A DNA stretch of 20,367 nucleotides. Source: Akkermansiaceae bacterium. GTDB lineage: Bacteria > Verrucomicrobiota > Verrucomicrobiia > Verrucomicrobiales > Akkermansiaceae. The notes below the pieces were generated by a model. That model was given only the letters and a program-made list of their open reading frames with translations, was not told the DNA's origin and did no database searches. Positions 1 to 8,260 of the stretch are shown in pieces. Where the stretch lies: contig JALZVD010000155.1 of NCBI GenBank assembly GCA_023300205.1, forward strand, positions 1 to 20,367, given 5' to 3'. Position 1 is the first letter of the stretch; every line of letters starts with the position of its first letter. Both the position numbers and the translations under genes were made by a program.

Positions 1-603
1 AAATTCAATCTCCGCATCATCGCCGCCACCATCTGCGCATCACTCGTCAGCTCATGCGCCTACGAAAGCCACCCAGTGAGTACATCCCATAACTCTCCAT
101 ACAGAAATACCCGCACCGTATCAGACCACACCATCCCACTCGTCATAGGCGCCACAGCCATCGGAGCACTCGCCTATTACAGCAAGAACAAGCATGATAA
201 CCGTAGCCGCTACAATCACCATAATCGCTACAATCAAAACTCCCACAGCAACCTCAGAAACAGAAACATTCGCCACACCACAACCAACCACAGAAACACT
301 CCAACAAAAATCAACAACCACAACCCAAGCAAAACGCACAGAACCAACATCGCTAACAGAACCAACAAACCCACCAAAACACACCCCACCCACAACAACC
401 GTTACACAAAAACGCGTGAAGCATTAGACAGAAAACCTGACAACCAGCCCACCAGAACACAAACCTCACGCCCAGACAGAACAAAACTAGCATCAACACC
501 CACAGACCGCCCGTCTCGTAGAAGCCTTACCAAAACCTCTCGCCCTAGCTCCACCATCACCATCGCCAGCAGAAGCGGCCGTGACCCACGCTCACCCCGT
601 TAG
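1..603 (+). CDS. Partial lipoprotein with a basic, low-complexity tail
   Basis: The frame is open from the first base, so the true start lies outside the window; the GTG at 76 is internal. The visible N-terminus is the end of a signal peptide with a lipobox ending in Val-Ser-Ser-Cys, the Cys codon being at 55-57. This predicts lipid attachment and an envelope location. About 25 residues later comes a second hydrophobic stretch (IPLVIGATAIGALAYY). The remaining ~140 residues are dominated by Asn, Thr, Arg, His, Lys and Pro with no recognisable domain. That composition is what C/A-rich DNA encodes: positions 301-360 contain only 5 G and 3 T. Codons in this frame end mostly in C or A like the neighbouring genes, which supports it as the coding frame. 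No function can be assigned. Confidence 0.6.
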   Translation, partial: KFNLRIIAATICASLVSSCAYESHPVSTSHNSPYRNTRTVSDHTIPLVIGATAIGALAYYSKNKHDNRSRYNHHNRYNQNSHSNLRNRNIRHTTTNHRNTPTKINNHNPSKTHRTNIANRTNKPTKTHPTHNNRYTKTREALDRKPDNQPTRTQTSRPDRTKLASTPTDRPSRRSLTKTSRPSSTITIASRSGRDPRSPR

Positions 604-728
604 CAAGAGAGACAAGTAAGATAGAACCACACAGAAAAACCCCACCTCCTCACACTCAAACCTTGACTAACACTCTCCTACTGCGTTCACTCCGTGGAAA
701 TTAAGCAACCTAAACATTCCTAAATACA

Positions 729-1229
729 GTGAACGCATACCAAATTTACCAAGCAGCAGACCCAGCACTCATCACAGACCTCTTCACATGGCTTCGCACC
801 GAAGAAAAAGACCTCTACAAGAACAGCATAGCTTCTCTCGCGCAAGACCGTAAGCTCCGCCCAGTCTTCATCCAGAAAAAACAATTCCCAGCCCAAGTTC
901 AATGGCTCCACAAAACGCTCAAACTCAAATCAACAGACATGATGGGAGAGCACCTCTTCCAGCTCTTCTTCATGAAGGGAAATGAAGAACTACTCATCAC
1001 ATTCTGTGATGCCATGGGAATCGAACACGACGGCAAAGGATCAGTAGAAGGAGAAATCCCAAACTCCCTAGACGCAGAAAAAGCCAAAGCCGCCGTCGAC
1101 GCCCTACTTGCTAAATTTGACGCCAAACTCGTCACCGCATACCTCTACGTATTCAACCTCCAGACAGAAGGAGGATGGGACTCCATCTCAGACATCCTTA
1201 AGTCAGATGACCGACTAAAACTCGCTTAG
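729..1229 (+). CDS. Conserved-looking hypothetical protein, 166 aa
   Basis: I do not recognise this family. The protein has no signal peptide or membrane segment, so it is probably cytoplasmic. It looks largely helical, with an Ala/Lys-rich helix around residues 115-133 (DAEKAKAAVDALLAKFDAKL) and a well-packed hydrophobic pattern throughout. Codons end mainly in C or A, matching the confident genes around it, so it is very likely a real gene. The start is a GTG at 729; no ATG lies in frame upstream before a stop, and no Shine-Dalgarno motif precedes it. A weak -35-like TTGACT at 663-668 lies upstream. hisI begins 22 bases after its stop, so the two may be co-transcribed, but this does not reveal the function. 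Confidence 0.75.
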   Translation: MNAYQIYQAADPALITDLFTWLRTEEKDLYKNSIASLAQDRKLRPVFIQKKQFPAQVQWLHKTLKLKSTDMMGEHLFQLFFMKGNEELLITFCDAMGIEHDGKGSVEGEIPNSLDAEKAKAAVDALLAKFDAKLVTAYLYVFNLQTEGGWDSISDILKSDDRLKLA

Positions 1230-1251
1230 TTCTCTAACAAAAATATCATAT

Positions 1252-1698
1252 ATGGACACCACATTCGGCGCCAGAGAATCTAAGAAAGACATCGAAGAAC
1301 TACCAGTATTCGCTCCCAAGTTTGACTCAGATGGCCTCATCCCAGCACTCGCCATGGATGCAGAAACCAACGAGCCACTCATGCTCGCCTACATGAACGA
1401 AGAGTCACTCAAAATGACCCTCAAACTTGGTGAAGCCGTCTACTACTCTCGCTCACGTCAAGAAATCTGGCACAAAGGCGCCACATCAGGCCACACCCAG
1501 AAGATCAAACAAATCAAAACCGACTGTGACCAAGACGCCCTTATCCTCTTCGTTGACCAGCACGGATCAGGCGCCTGCCACACCGGCAGAAACTCATGCT
1601 TCTACCGCGAAGTAGCAGTCGGAGAAAACGCCTCACCCACAGCACTCAAATTCACAGAAAACCTCACCTTCAATCCAGAAGACGTCTACAATAAGTAA
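1252..1698 (+). CDS. hisI: Phosphoribosyl-AMP cyclohydrolase
   Basis: HisI opens the purine ring of phosphoribosyl-AMP, the third step of histidine biosynthesis in the cytoplasm. The family signature is intact: the metal-binding block with Asp91, Cys92, Asp93 and Asp95 (DCDQDA), then GACHTGRNSCFYR with Cys109 and Cys116, the cysteines known to bind zinc. The tract YYSRSRQEIWHKGATSGH (residues 64-81) is the usual substrate-binding region. At 148 residues it is close to stand-alone HisI length. No HisE pyrophosphohydrolase domain is fused to it, and no other his gene is in the window, so histidine genes are dispersed here. The ATG at 1252 has no Shine-Dalgarno sequence; the preceding bases are AT-rich. 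Confidence 0.95.
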   Translation: MDTTFGARESKKDIEELPVFAPKFDSDGLIPALAMDAETNEPLMLAYMNEESLKMTLKLGEAVYYSRSRQEIWHKGATSGHTQKIKQIKTDCDQDALILFVDQHGSGACHTGRNSCFYREVAVGENASPTALKFTENLTFNPEDVYNK

Positions 1699-1732
1699 CC
1701 CACCTCACATTTCTCCTTACTTCTTTTCCATA

Positions 1733-2749
1733 ATGACCACTGACATCCAGACTATTCAAGACCAAGCAGTCGCAGGCATCTCGGCCGCTACTGATCAGCG
1801 CAGCCTCGAAGAAGCTCGCGTCGCATTCCTTGGAAAAAAAGGAACCCTCGCAGCCGCAGCCGCAGGCATGAAAGACATCGCCAATGAAGACAAACCCGCC
1901 TTCGGCGCAGCACTCAACAAAGCGCGCGCAGCCATCACCACCGCACTTGAGTCAAAAACCCTAGAACTACAAAACCTCGCTGACCAAAAATCAATCGCCG
2001 GCATCGACCTCACACTCCCAGCCCGCCAACTACCAGCTGGCGGACTACACCCTCTCACCATCGTTAAAGACAGAGCCATCCAGATCCTACGCCGCATGGG
2101 CTTCGCTCTAGCAGACGGTCCAGAGATCGAGACAGAATACCACTGCTTTGATGCCCTCAACACCCCGGACGACCACCCCGCACGCAACGAAAAAGACACA
2201 TTCTATTTCGATGGCGGCAAGCTACTCCGCACCCACACATCATCCGTCCAGATCCGCACCATGGAGAACACCACACCACCCGTCAGAATCATCGCACCAG
2301 GATCAGCCTACCGCAGAGACGACGTGGACGCCACACACCTACCAGTTTTCAACCAGCTAGAAGGACTCTACGTCGACCAAGACGTCAAGCTAGGCGACCT
2401 CAAAGGAACACTAGAATACTTCCTCCAAGCCATGTTCGGAGACAACACAGAAGTCCGCTTCCGCCCACACTTCTTCCCATTCACCGAGCCAAGCTTCGAA
2501 ATCGATGTCAAACTACACGTCCAAGGACAAGAGCCCAAATGGATCGAAGTAGCAGGCTGCGGCATGGTTGACCCAGCCGTATTCAAATCCATCTCAAAAC
2601 AACGCGGAGACGAATCATTCGCTCCAGCAAAAGTCACCGGCTACGCATTCGGCATGGGCATAGACCGCCTAGCCATGATCCAATACGGAATCAAAGACAT
2701 CCGCGCACTCATCGAAAACGACACCCGCTTCCTAAGCCAGTTCGCCTAG
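1733..2749 (+). CDS. pheS: Phenylalanine--tRNA ligase alpha subunit
   Basis: PheS is the catalytic subunit of the alpha2-beta2 phenylalanyl-tRNA synthetase. The N-terminal ~90 residues form the tRNA-binding coiled coil, with LGKKG near residue 33. The class II catalytic core follows: LHPLT at 106-110, NTPDDHPAR at 143-151, LRTHTSSVQIR at 165-175, motif 2 leading into VFNQLEGLYVD (205-215), FRPHFFPFTEPS at 243-254, and motif 3 with GYAFGMGIDRLAM at 303-315. Its 338 residues are the normal length. The ATG at 1733 is preceded by a pyrimidine-rich tract rather than a Shine-Dalgarno. pheT, usually directly downstream, is absent: the next gene is on the opposite strand and converges on pheS. Confidence 0.97.
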   Translation: MTTDIQTIQDQAVAGISAATDQRSLEEARVAFLGKKGTLAAAAAGMKDIANEDKPAFGAALNKARAAITTALESKTLELQNLADQKSIAGIDLTLPARQLPAGGLHPLTIVKDRAIQILRRMGFALADGPEIETEYHCFDALNTPDDHPARNEKDTFYFDGGKLLRTHTSSVQIRTMENTTPPVRIIAPGSAYRRDDVDATHLPVFNQLEGLYVDQDVKLGDLKGTLEYFLQAMFGDNTEVRFRPHFFPFTEPSFEIDVKLHVQGQEPKWIEVAGCGMVDPAVFKSISKQRGDESFAPAKVTGYAFGMGIDRLAMIQYGIKDIRALIENDTRFLSQFA

Positions 2750-2780
2750 AAATATACACATAACCTTTCTTCCAGTCAGC

Positions 2781-3578
2781 TTAGATCGACACCGTATTAA
2801 AACCACCATCGATCACAAACTCTGACCCAGTAATAAAGCTACCAGCCTTCGCAGAAGCCAGTAACAACGTCGCCCCAATCAACTCATCAGGATCACCGAA
2901 TCTACTCATCGGAGTATTACGGAAAATCTCCAAAATATGAGCCTCATCAAGAGCTCGCTTATTATGCTCAGATGGGAAAAACCCAGGAATCAACGTATTC
3001 ACCCGGATATCATTATCCGCCCACTCACGCGCAAAATTCTTCGTCAAATTATGCAGCGCAGCCTTAGATGCTGAATACGCAAAAGAAGTAGAAACTGGCG
3101 TCAGCCCAGCAATAGAACCCACATTGATAATCGATGCCGGAATCCCATGCTCTATAAAATACTGCCCAAATACCTGACAAGACTGGAAACTAGCCGTCAA
3201 ATTAATATCCAAAACCGTCTGAAACTCCTCAGCAGGAATCTCTAACACCGGCCTAGTCGCATTAACACCCGCTCCATTGATCAAAATATCCACCTTCCCT
3301 GAACGCTCCACCACAATATCTAACAACGCATAAAGTGAACCCTTCTGCATCAGATCAGTCGCCACAAAATAAGCCTTCTCACCAGCACCACAATCATCAG
3401 ATGAAGCATGAATCTCATCCAGCCTCTCCTGCGCCTTATCCTCATTTCTTCCCGCAATCACAACCTCCACACCTGCCTTAGCAAGTCCCACCGCCATATG
3501 TGAACACAGCTCACCAGTCCCACCTAAAATCACAGCAACCTTCCCCTCAAGATCAAACAATGTATCAATATAGCTCAT
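2781..3578 (-). CDS. Short-chain dehydrogenase/reductase (SDR family)
   Basis: This is a classical SDR NAD(P)-dependent oxidoreductase of about 265 residues. Visible motifs, numbered from the chosen start, are the dinucleotide-binding glycine motif GGTGELC (19-25), AGRN at 42-45, NGAG (101-104), Asn126, catalytic Ser155, and Tyr168/Lys172 in YSASK. IRVNTLIPGFF follows at 191-201 and the C-terminal DGGF is typical. The overall pattern resembles D-mannonate oxidoreductase or gluconate 5-dehydrogenase type SDRs of sugar-acid metabolism, but the substrate cannot be read from the sequence. An in-frame ATG at 3605 would add nine acidic residues (MRSEDDDLG). I prefer the ATG at 3578 because MSYIDTLFDLEGKVAVI fits the usual SDR N-terminus; neither start has a good ribosome-binding site. 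Codons are rich in G/T third bases. Confidence 0.9.
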   Translation of the reverse strand: MSYIDTLFDLEGKVAVILGGTGELCSHMAVGLAKAGVEVVIAGRNEDKAQERLDEIHASSDDCGAGEKAYFVATDLMQKGSLYALLDIVVERSGKVDILINGAGVNATRPVLEIPAEEFQTVLDINLTASFQSCQVFGQYFIEHGIPASIINVGSIAGLTPVSTSFAYSASKAALHNLTKNFAREWADNDIRVNTLIPGFFPSEHNKRALDEAHILEIFRNTPMSRFGDPDELIGATLLLASAKAGSFITGSEFVIDGGFNTVSI

Positions 3579-3663
3579 GCCCAAATCATCGTCCTCTGAC
3601 CGCATTAGTCAATCGAGATTTCTCACACACTCATTATTTCTAGCATTCAACAACACCCTACAC

Positions 3664-3669
3664 TAGAAT
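3664..3669 (+). promoter_or_regulatory. Possible -10 element close to the M42 start
   Basis: TAGAAT matches the -10 consensus at five of six positions and ends six bases before the ATG at 3676. If functional, transcription would begin at or next to the start codon, giving a leaderless mRNA. No convincing -35 hexamer lies 16-18 bases upstream, so this is only suggestive. Confidence 0.3.
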
Positions 3670-3675
3670 ACCTAC

Positions 3676-4770
3676 ATGAAGCAAAAAGCACTCGAACTAC
3701 TCAAAGAACTCACAGACGCACACAGCGTCCCAGGATACGAAGACGAAGTGCGCGCCATCTTCGCAGACGAACTAGAAAATATCGGTGGCAAAATAGACTC
3801 AGACCGTCAAGGCAGCGTCTACTTCGAGCGCGGACTCGGAGAAAATAGCGGCCCTCGCGTCATGATCGCCGGCCACATGGATGAAGTAGGCTTCCGCATC
3901 CAGCACATCCGCCCAGACGGCTACCTCAAGTTCGTCCCCATTGGCGGTTGGTGGCCACACGTCATGCTAGCCCAGCGAGTAGTAATCCTCACCAAAAGCG
4001 GAGAAAAAATCCTCGGCGTCATCTCCAGCACACCACCACACTTCCTCTCAGAAGAAAGACGCACCAGAGTCATGCCCATCAGCGAGCTCTTCATCGACAT
4101 CGGAGCCAGCAGCGCACAAGAAGCCACAGAAATATTCGGCATCGCACTAGGTGACCCAGTCGCCCCAGCCACCAGCTTCACAGCCATGGCAAAACAAGGC
4201 TACTACATGGCTAAGGCATTTGATAACCGTGTCGGAATGGCATGCGCCATCCAAGCTGCACAGATCCTAGTCAGAGAAGAAGGCCACCCTAACACCCTCA
4301 TCTCAGCAGGCACCGTCCAGGAAGAAGTCGGACTCAGAGGAGCTCGCTCACTCGCTAACCTCGTAAAGCCAGACATCGCCATCATCCTCGAAGGCCCACC
4401 AGCAGACGACACCCCAGGATTCAACCCATCAGAAAGCCAAGGTAAACTCGGTAGCGGCGTCCAGATACGCCTCCATGATCCCAGCGCCATCATGAACCCT
4501 CGCCTAGCAGACCTCGCCATAGAAACCGCCAAGAAAGAAAGTATACCCCATCAGGTCACCGTCCGCACCAGCGGCGGCACAGATGCCGGCAGCTTCAGCC
4601 ACGCAAACAATGGTATCCCATGCATCGTCCTCGGAGTCCCATCCAGATACATCCATTCGCACAACGCCATCATCGACATCCACGACTACCTCTCCATGGT
4701 CAAACTAACAGTCGCACTCGTCAAACGCCTCGACCAAGAAAAAGTAGATGAACTAATCGAATACCTCTAA
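3676..4770 (+). CDS. M42 family metallopeptidase (glutamyl/deblocking aminopeptidase type)
   Basis: M42 enzymes are cytoplasmic di-metal aminopeptidases, often large tetrahedral complexes that trim peptides. The metal and catalytic residues are visible: AGHMDEVGF with His67 and Asp69, KAFDNRVG with bridging Asp183, VQEEVGLRGA with Glu216 as general base and Glu217 as ligand, Glu239 (LEGPP; often Asp in the family), and RYIHSH with His327. TSGGTDAG at 298-305 is also conserved. The length of 364 residues is normal. Some relatives are annotated FrvX or endoglucanase M, but peptidase activity is the better-supported role. It is divergent from the SDR gene. Its TAA shares bases with the stop codon of the convergent membrane-protein gene (CTAA at 4767-4770), so there is no room for a terminator between them. 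Confidence 0.93.
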   Translation: MKQKALELLKELTDAHSVPGYEDEVRAIFADELENIGGKIDSDRQGSVYFERGLGENSGPRVMIAGHMDEVGFRIQHIRPDGYLKFVPIGGWWPHVMLAQRVVILTKSGEKILGVISSTPPHFLSEERRTRVMPISELFIDIGASSAQEATEIFGIALGDPVAPATSFTAMAKQGYYMAKAFDNRVGMACAIQAAQILVREEGHPNTLISAGTVQEEVGLRGARSLANLVKPDIAIILEGPPADDTPGFNPSESQGKLGSGVQIRLHDPSAIMNPRLADLAIETAKKESIPHQVTVRTSGGTDAGSFSHANNGIPCIVLGVPSRYIHSHNAIIDIHDYLSMVKLTVALVKRLDQEKVDELIEYL

Positions 4771-5474
4771 GAGTTTCTCCCAGGAGCGAGCCACAGCAAA
4801 ACACCATACAACCCAAAAGCAACCACCTGCAGCGTGATCAAATAATACGGATACGGCCCCATATAATCAAACATCGTGGAAAAATTCGGCTTCCCACTCA
4901 GAAACCCATAATTCTGACCAATCAAAAAATTGATCCCTATCACCACACCCATATACAACCAGCTCCATATCACCATCCGCTTAAACGCCCCCTTCTCAGG
5001 CACTATCCTCATCCCCCACACCAACGTCACCGCCGCTACAGGCACCCCTCCGTGTTGTAAGAAAAAGTTATAATACTCCAGCGTACCCCAGTCATAACCT
5101 AGCGTAGGAGTCAATAGCCCCTGCGTAGTCCCCGCCAGCCCCCACAAATAAGCCACCTCAACCAACCTAGGCTTCTTCGTAAATAATGCCAACGCAGACA
5201 CAATAGAAACAACATCACACAAATACAACGGTAATGCCGAATTCCAACACATCTCCCAACCAAGATCACAATTACCCCACCGCACAAGCGTCAAAACAAG
5301 ATCCATCAACACCGCAAAAATCAACACACCACCCAGTACAAACCTCGCCCTAGTCTTCACCACCTCAGACGCACCAGATCGCATCAATCGCACCATCAGC
5401 ACCCCACCCAGAACCGTCATCACAATTGCCATGACATGAGAAAAACCAAAGTGCTGAAAACTAGCAATGACCAT
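4767..5474 (-). CDS. TIGR02206 / YwaF-like integral membrane protein
   Basis: A 235-residue polytopic inner-membrane protein with about seven hydrophobic segments. The landmarks ALPLYLCDVVS (residues ~80-90), a central GTTQGLLTP and the late GPYPYYLI block match my memory of the TIGR02206 (Bacillus YwaF, TMEM164-like) family, whose biochemical role is not established to my knowledge. It is the last gene of the minus-strand unit, starting only six bases after the SprT-like gene's stop, so it is probably co-transcribed. Codons are markedly rich in G/T third bases. No Shine-Dalgarno motif precedes the ATG; the gap is AT-rich. Confidence 0.8.
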   Translation of the reverse strand: MVIASFQHFGFSHVMAIVMTVLGGVLMVRLMRSGASEVVKTRARFVLGGVLIFAVLMDLVLTLVRWGNCDLGWEMCWNSALPLYLCDVVSIVSALALFTKKPRLVEVAYLWGLAGTTQGLLTPTLGYDWGTLEYYNFFLQHGGVPVAAVTLVWGMRIVPEKGAFKRMVIWSWLYMGVVIGINFLIGQNYGFLSGKPNFSTMFDYMGPYPYYLITLQVVAFGLYGVLLWLAPGRNS

Positions 5475-5480
5475 AAAATA

Positions 5481-6008
5481 TTAGAGCCCCTCTTCTATAA
5501 ATTGATACCGCTTGTGAAACTTCCCCCCATGATGAGCTCTACAACAAGTATAACAAGCAGAAGAACCCCGCATCCTCCTAACACGTTCTATCACCTCTAA
5601 ACAAACAGGACAAGTATAACGCCACTTCCTCTTCTGCGTCCGGCTCGGCAAAGGTAAGCTATGCGTCGCCGACTCACCAGGTATCCCCATATCCACGCAT
5701 GCCTGCTTCCACTCCACCCCATGCGCCCCTATACCTCGCCCATAACGCTCATGCGCCAGCAGATGCGCTAACTCATGCAGCAACGTCTGCCTCACATGCA
5801 CCAAAGGTGAATCACCCAGTTGCAACAACTTAGGATTAAGCTCCACCTTAGCCTGGTTCAGAAAAGCTCGCCCAGCCGTAGACCGCATCCGCTTATTCCA
5901 AACAATACTAACAGAACCCGCATACGCCTCACCAGCATGCACAGCAATAAGAGAAATGGCACCGTCAACCAGCGTGACAATGCCATCATAAATTTCCTCT
6001 TTCTCCAT
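5481..6008 (-). CDS. SprT-like zinc metalloprotease-domain protein
   Basis: The central HELAH (residues 79-83) with a downstream His96 in AHGVEWK forms the expected zinc-binding metalloprotease site of the SprT/SPRTN fold. A C-terminal zinc ribbon is also present: CPVC at 133-136 and CYTC at 152-155. This order, an SprT-like catalytic core followed by a zinc ribbon, is typical of bacterial SprT proteins. Eukaryotic SPRTN degrades DNA-protein crosslinks, but the role of bacterial SprT is poorly defined. There is no signal peptide, so it is cytoplasmic. The gene starts 17 bases after the Prc protease stop and ends six bases before the membrane-protein start, indicating an operon. Length is 175 residues. 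Confidence 0.88.
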   Translation of the reverse strand: MEKEEIYDGIVTLVDGAISLIAVHAGEAYAGSVSIVWNKRMRSTAGRAFLNQAKVELNPKLLQLGDSPLVHVRQTLLHELAHLLAHERYGRGIGAHGVEWKQACVDMGIPGESATHSLPLPSRTQKRKWRYTCPVCLEVIERVRRMRGSSACYTCCRAHHGGKFHKRYQFIEEGL

Positions 6009-6025
6009 GCTACTCTGATGACCTG

Positions 6026-8260
6026 TTAACGAGCACCAGTGGCACTTGCCTTCACCACCTTCGCTTCCATAGTAAGATCAATCAAATCATTAAGAATCGA
6101 GATACCCTCACGCTTCACCGGATCCATCCTACTCGGCCACTCAGGAGTAATATCTAAATCCTCCTCCTTATTCTCAGCCTTCAGCATATAAGACTCATCT
6201 TCTTCAGTAGGATCAAACACAGGCAACTTTTTCTTATACAGATCTCTCCGCTTCAAACTATAGAACGTATAACGCTCATCATCCTGCTCCTGCATCTTTT
6301 TAAAGCGATCTGTTCTATCCAAATTACGTGCCTTTAAGCGAGCATCTCCCTCATTGATATCTGCCAAACGCTTCTCACGGTTCAAATCCACCGTATTCTC
6401 CGTGATACGCTCCCTCATCCTATCCACATCCTCTTGTAAATAACCGAAATCCTTAGAAGTCTTCACCCTAGCTAAGCTATTCCCCTTCAAATCAGCCAAA
6501 TACAACTTAGACCTATCCAGCGGCTTATACCCTGGAGCCTTCTTAATCACATCAAAAGGCAATGCATAATCCATATACCTCTCACCGATCTCGATCGCAT
6601 CTAAAATATTAGGCAGCACAATGTCTGACTCCACCCCCTTATTCTGCGTAGAGGACCCAGAAACACGATAAAATTTCCTGATCGTAGGCTTCAAATACCC
6701 CGCTCGCTCTCTTCCCTCAGCATTAAATGGTAACATCCTCGCAATATCCATAATCTGCTGCACAGTCCCCTTCCCAAAAGTAGAGCTAGTCCCAACCACC
6801 ACCGCACGATTATAATCCTGCAAAGCACCAGCCAGAATCTCACTCGCTGAAGCAGAGGTCGAATCTACCAAGCACACCATCGGACCATCATAAATCAACT
6901 TATCATAAGCAGTCTGCAACGAGATTCTCCCCTGAGAGTCCCTCTCCTGCACCACCGGCCCACGGCCCAAAAAGAAACCAGCCATCTTTCTCACTTCATC
7001 CAGTGAACCTCCACCATTTCCGCGGAGATCAAACACCAATCCCTCAATCCCCTCACTCTTCATCCTAAGTAGAATACTCTTCACATGCTCAGAACACTTA
7101 TTCTCACCAGTCTGAAAATTAATATAAAACGCAGGTAACGTAAGGAAGCCCACACGGCGACTCGTCCCATCATCATTCTTCATCTCGATAATCTCACCAG
7201 AAGCAAAATCTTCCTTCATCTCCACAGAACCACGCTGAATGACAATCACCTTCGACTCACCATCTTCAGTCTCTATCTTCAGCCCTACTGCGGAACCCAC
7301 AGGCCCACGGATTAACTCCACCACCTTGTCCAGTCTCATGAACATAATGTCCACAATCTTACCATTATTCAGATGATCCACACCCACTATCCTATCATTC
7401 AGTGATAAATCCCCACCCTTGGAAGCCGGACCATCCACCACGATTCCCGTGATCTTAGTCGCACCATCATCCTCACCCTGAAGTAAGGCCCCTATCCCCA
7501 CAAACTCATTATCCATACTTGCTTTAAATGGCCCATACTCACTCGCTGTAAGATAGCCAGTATGTGGACCATATGCCTTCGCCGCAGCACTAAGAACATA
7601 GTCTGCTATACTCTCATTATCATTATCTAAATCATACTGAAGCATCCGCTTATACTTCAGACCTATCAGCTCCTTCACAGGCTTCGCATCCTTCAGCGGA
7701 TTCTCCTTACCCTGCTCCTCAGCAAGCTTCGCTATCCTATCACGGCGTAGCGTCTCAGAAAGCACCGCCTCCTCCACTAACTTCTCCCACAACTCACCCT
7801 GCTCCACACTATCAGCCGCCCACTTCAGATCCTTCCTTGAACGAGCAACCTGACGGTCACTATCAAACGTAAATTCCGTCTCCTCCAAATACTTCTGCGC
7901 AAACGCAATCTTCTCCTTCACCCTACGTATATAGAGATCATATACACGGTGGGCCGCCTCATTACTCTGCTTAATAAGTAACCTCTTATGCAGATCCTTA
8001 CCATATCTAGCCTTCATCGCATCCACATCCTGCTGCGTGAAATACACCTTCACAGGATCCAACTCCGTCATTAATAAATCAAATATTCTTGGCCCCAGAA
8101 CATCATCAGTCAACTTCTCATAATGACGGTTCATCAGCATCTTTGCAGTCACTCTTCCCACCTCATCATAATCCACCTTATTATCAGGAGCCTGTGCGCT
8201 CACTGCGCCAGATAATGCCAGCCCCAGGAGGGCACTCGTTAGAGATTTCTTAATATCCAT
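6026..8260 (-). CDS. prc: Carboxy-terminal processing peptidase (Prc/Tsp family, S41)
   Basis: Tail-specific periplasmic protease of 744 residues, the long Prc type. The N-terminus MDIKKSLTSALLGLALSGAVSA is a Sec signal peptide, probably cleaved after Ala22. An N-terminal Prc domain is followed by a PDZ domain at roughly 245-335 and the S41 catalytic core. Aligned to E. coli Prc from memory, catalytic Ser471 lies in STSASASE and Lys497 in TFGKGTVQQ; GLVFDLRGNGGGS at 407-419 is the conserved core strand. The charged C-terminal ~180 residues match the DUF3340-type tail. In E. coli, Prc processes FtsI and, with NlpI, turns over a cell-wall hydrolase. First gene of the unit with the SprT-like and TIGR02206 genes. 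The ATG is preceded by an AT-rich tract with no Shine-Dalgarno. Confidence 0.95.
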   Translation of the reverse strand: MDIKKSLTSALLGLALSGAVSAQAPDNKVDYDEVGRVTAKMLMNRHYEKLTDDVLGPRIFDLLMTELDPVKVYFTQQDVDAMKARYGKDLHKRLLIKQSNEAAHRVYDLYIRRVKEKIAFAQKYLEETEFTFDSDRQVARSRKDLKWAADSVEQGELWEKLVEEAVLSETLRRDRIAKLAEEQGKENPLKDAKPVKELIGLKYKRMLQYDLDNDNESIADYVLSAAAKAYGPHTGYLTASEYGPFKASMDNEFVGIGALLQGEDDGATKITGIVVDGPASKGGDLSLNDRIVGVDHLNNGKIVDIMFMRLDKVVELIRGPVGSAVGLKIETEDGESKVIVIQRGSVEMKEDFASGEIIEMKNDDGTSRRVGFLTLPAFYINFQTGENKCSEHVKSILLRMKSEGIEGLVFDLRGNGGGSLDEVRKMAGFFLGRGPVVQERDSQGRISLQTAYDKLIYDGPMVCLVDSTSASASEILAGALQDYNRAVVVGTSSTFGKGTVQQIMDIARMLPFNAEGRERAGYLKPTIRKFYRVSGSSTQNKGVESDIVLPNILDAIEIGERYMDYALPFDVIKKAPGYKPLDRSKLYLADLKGNSLARVKTSKDFGYLQEDVDRMRERITENTVDLNREKRLADINEGDARLKARNLDRTDRFKKMQEQDDERYTFYSLKRRDLYKKKLPVFDPTEEDESYMLKAENKEEDLDITPEWPSRMDPVKREGISILNDLIDLTMEAKVVKASATGAR

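Noticed and set aside
121..393. Long minus-strand frame opposite the lipoprotein gene
   Set aside because: It is hydrophobic and Val-rich only because it reads G/T-rich complement of low-complexity DNA; the lipobox and codon pattern support the plus-strand frame.
194..427. Thr/Pro-rich plus-strand frame overlapping the lipoprotein
   Set aside because: It is a by-product of C/A-rich sequence with no start signal or upstream signal peptide in that frame.
281..430. Possible repeat array or CRISPR-like tract
   Set aside because: The sequence is simple in composition but has no regular repeat unit or spacers.
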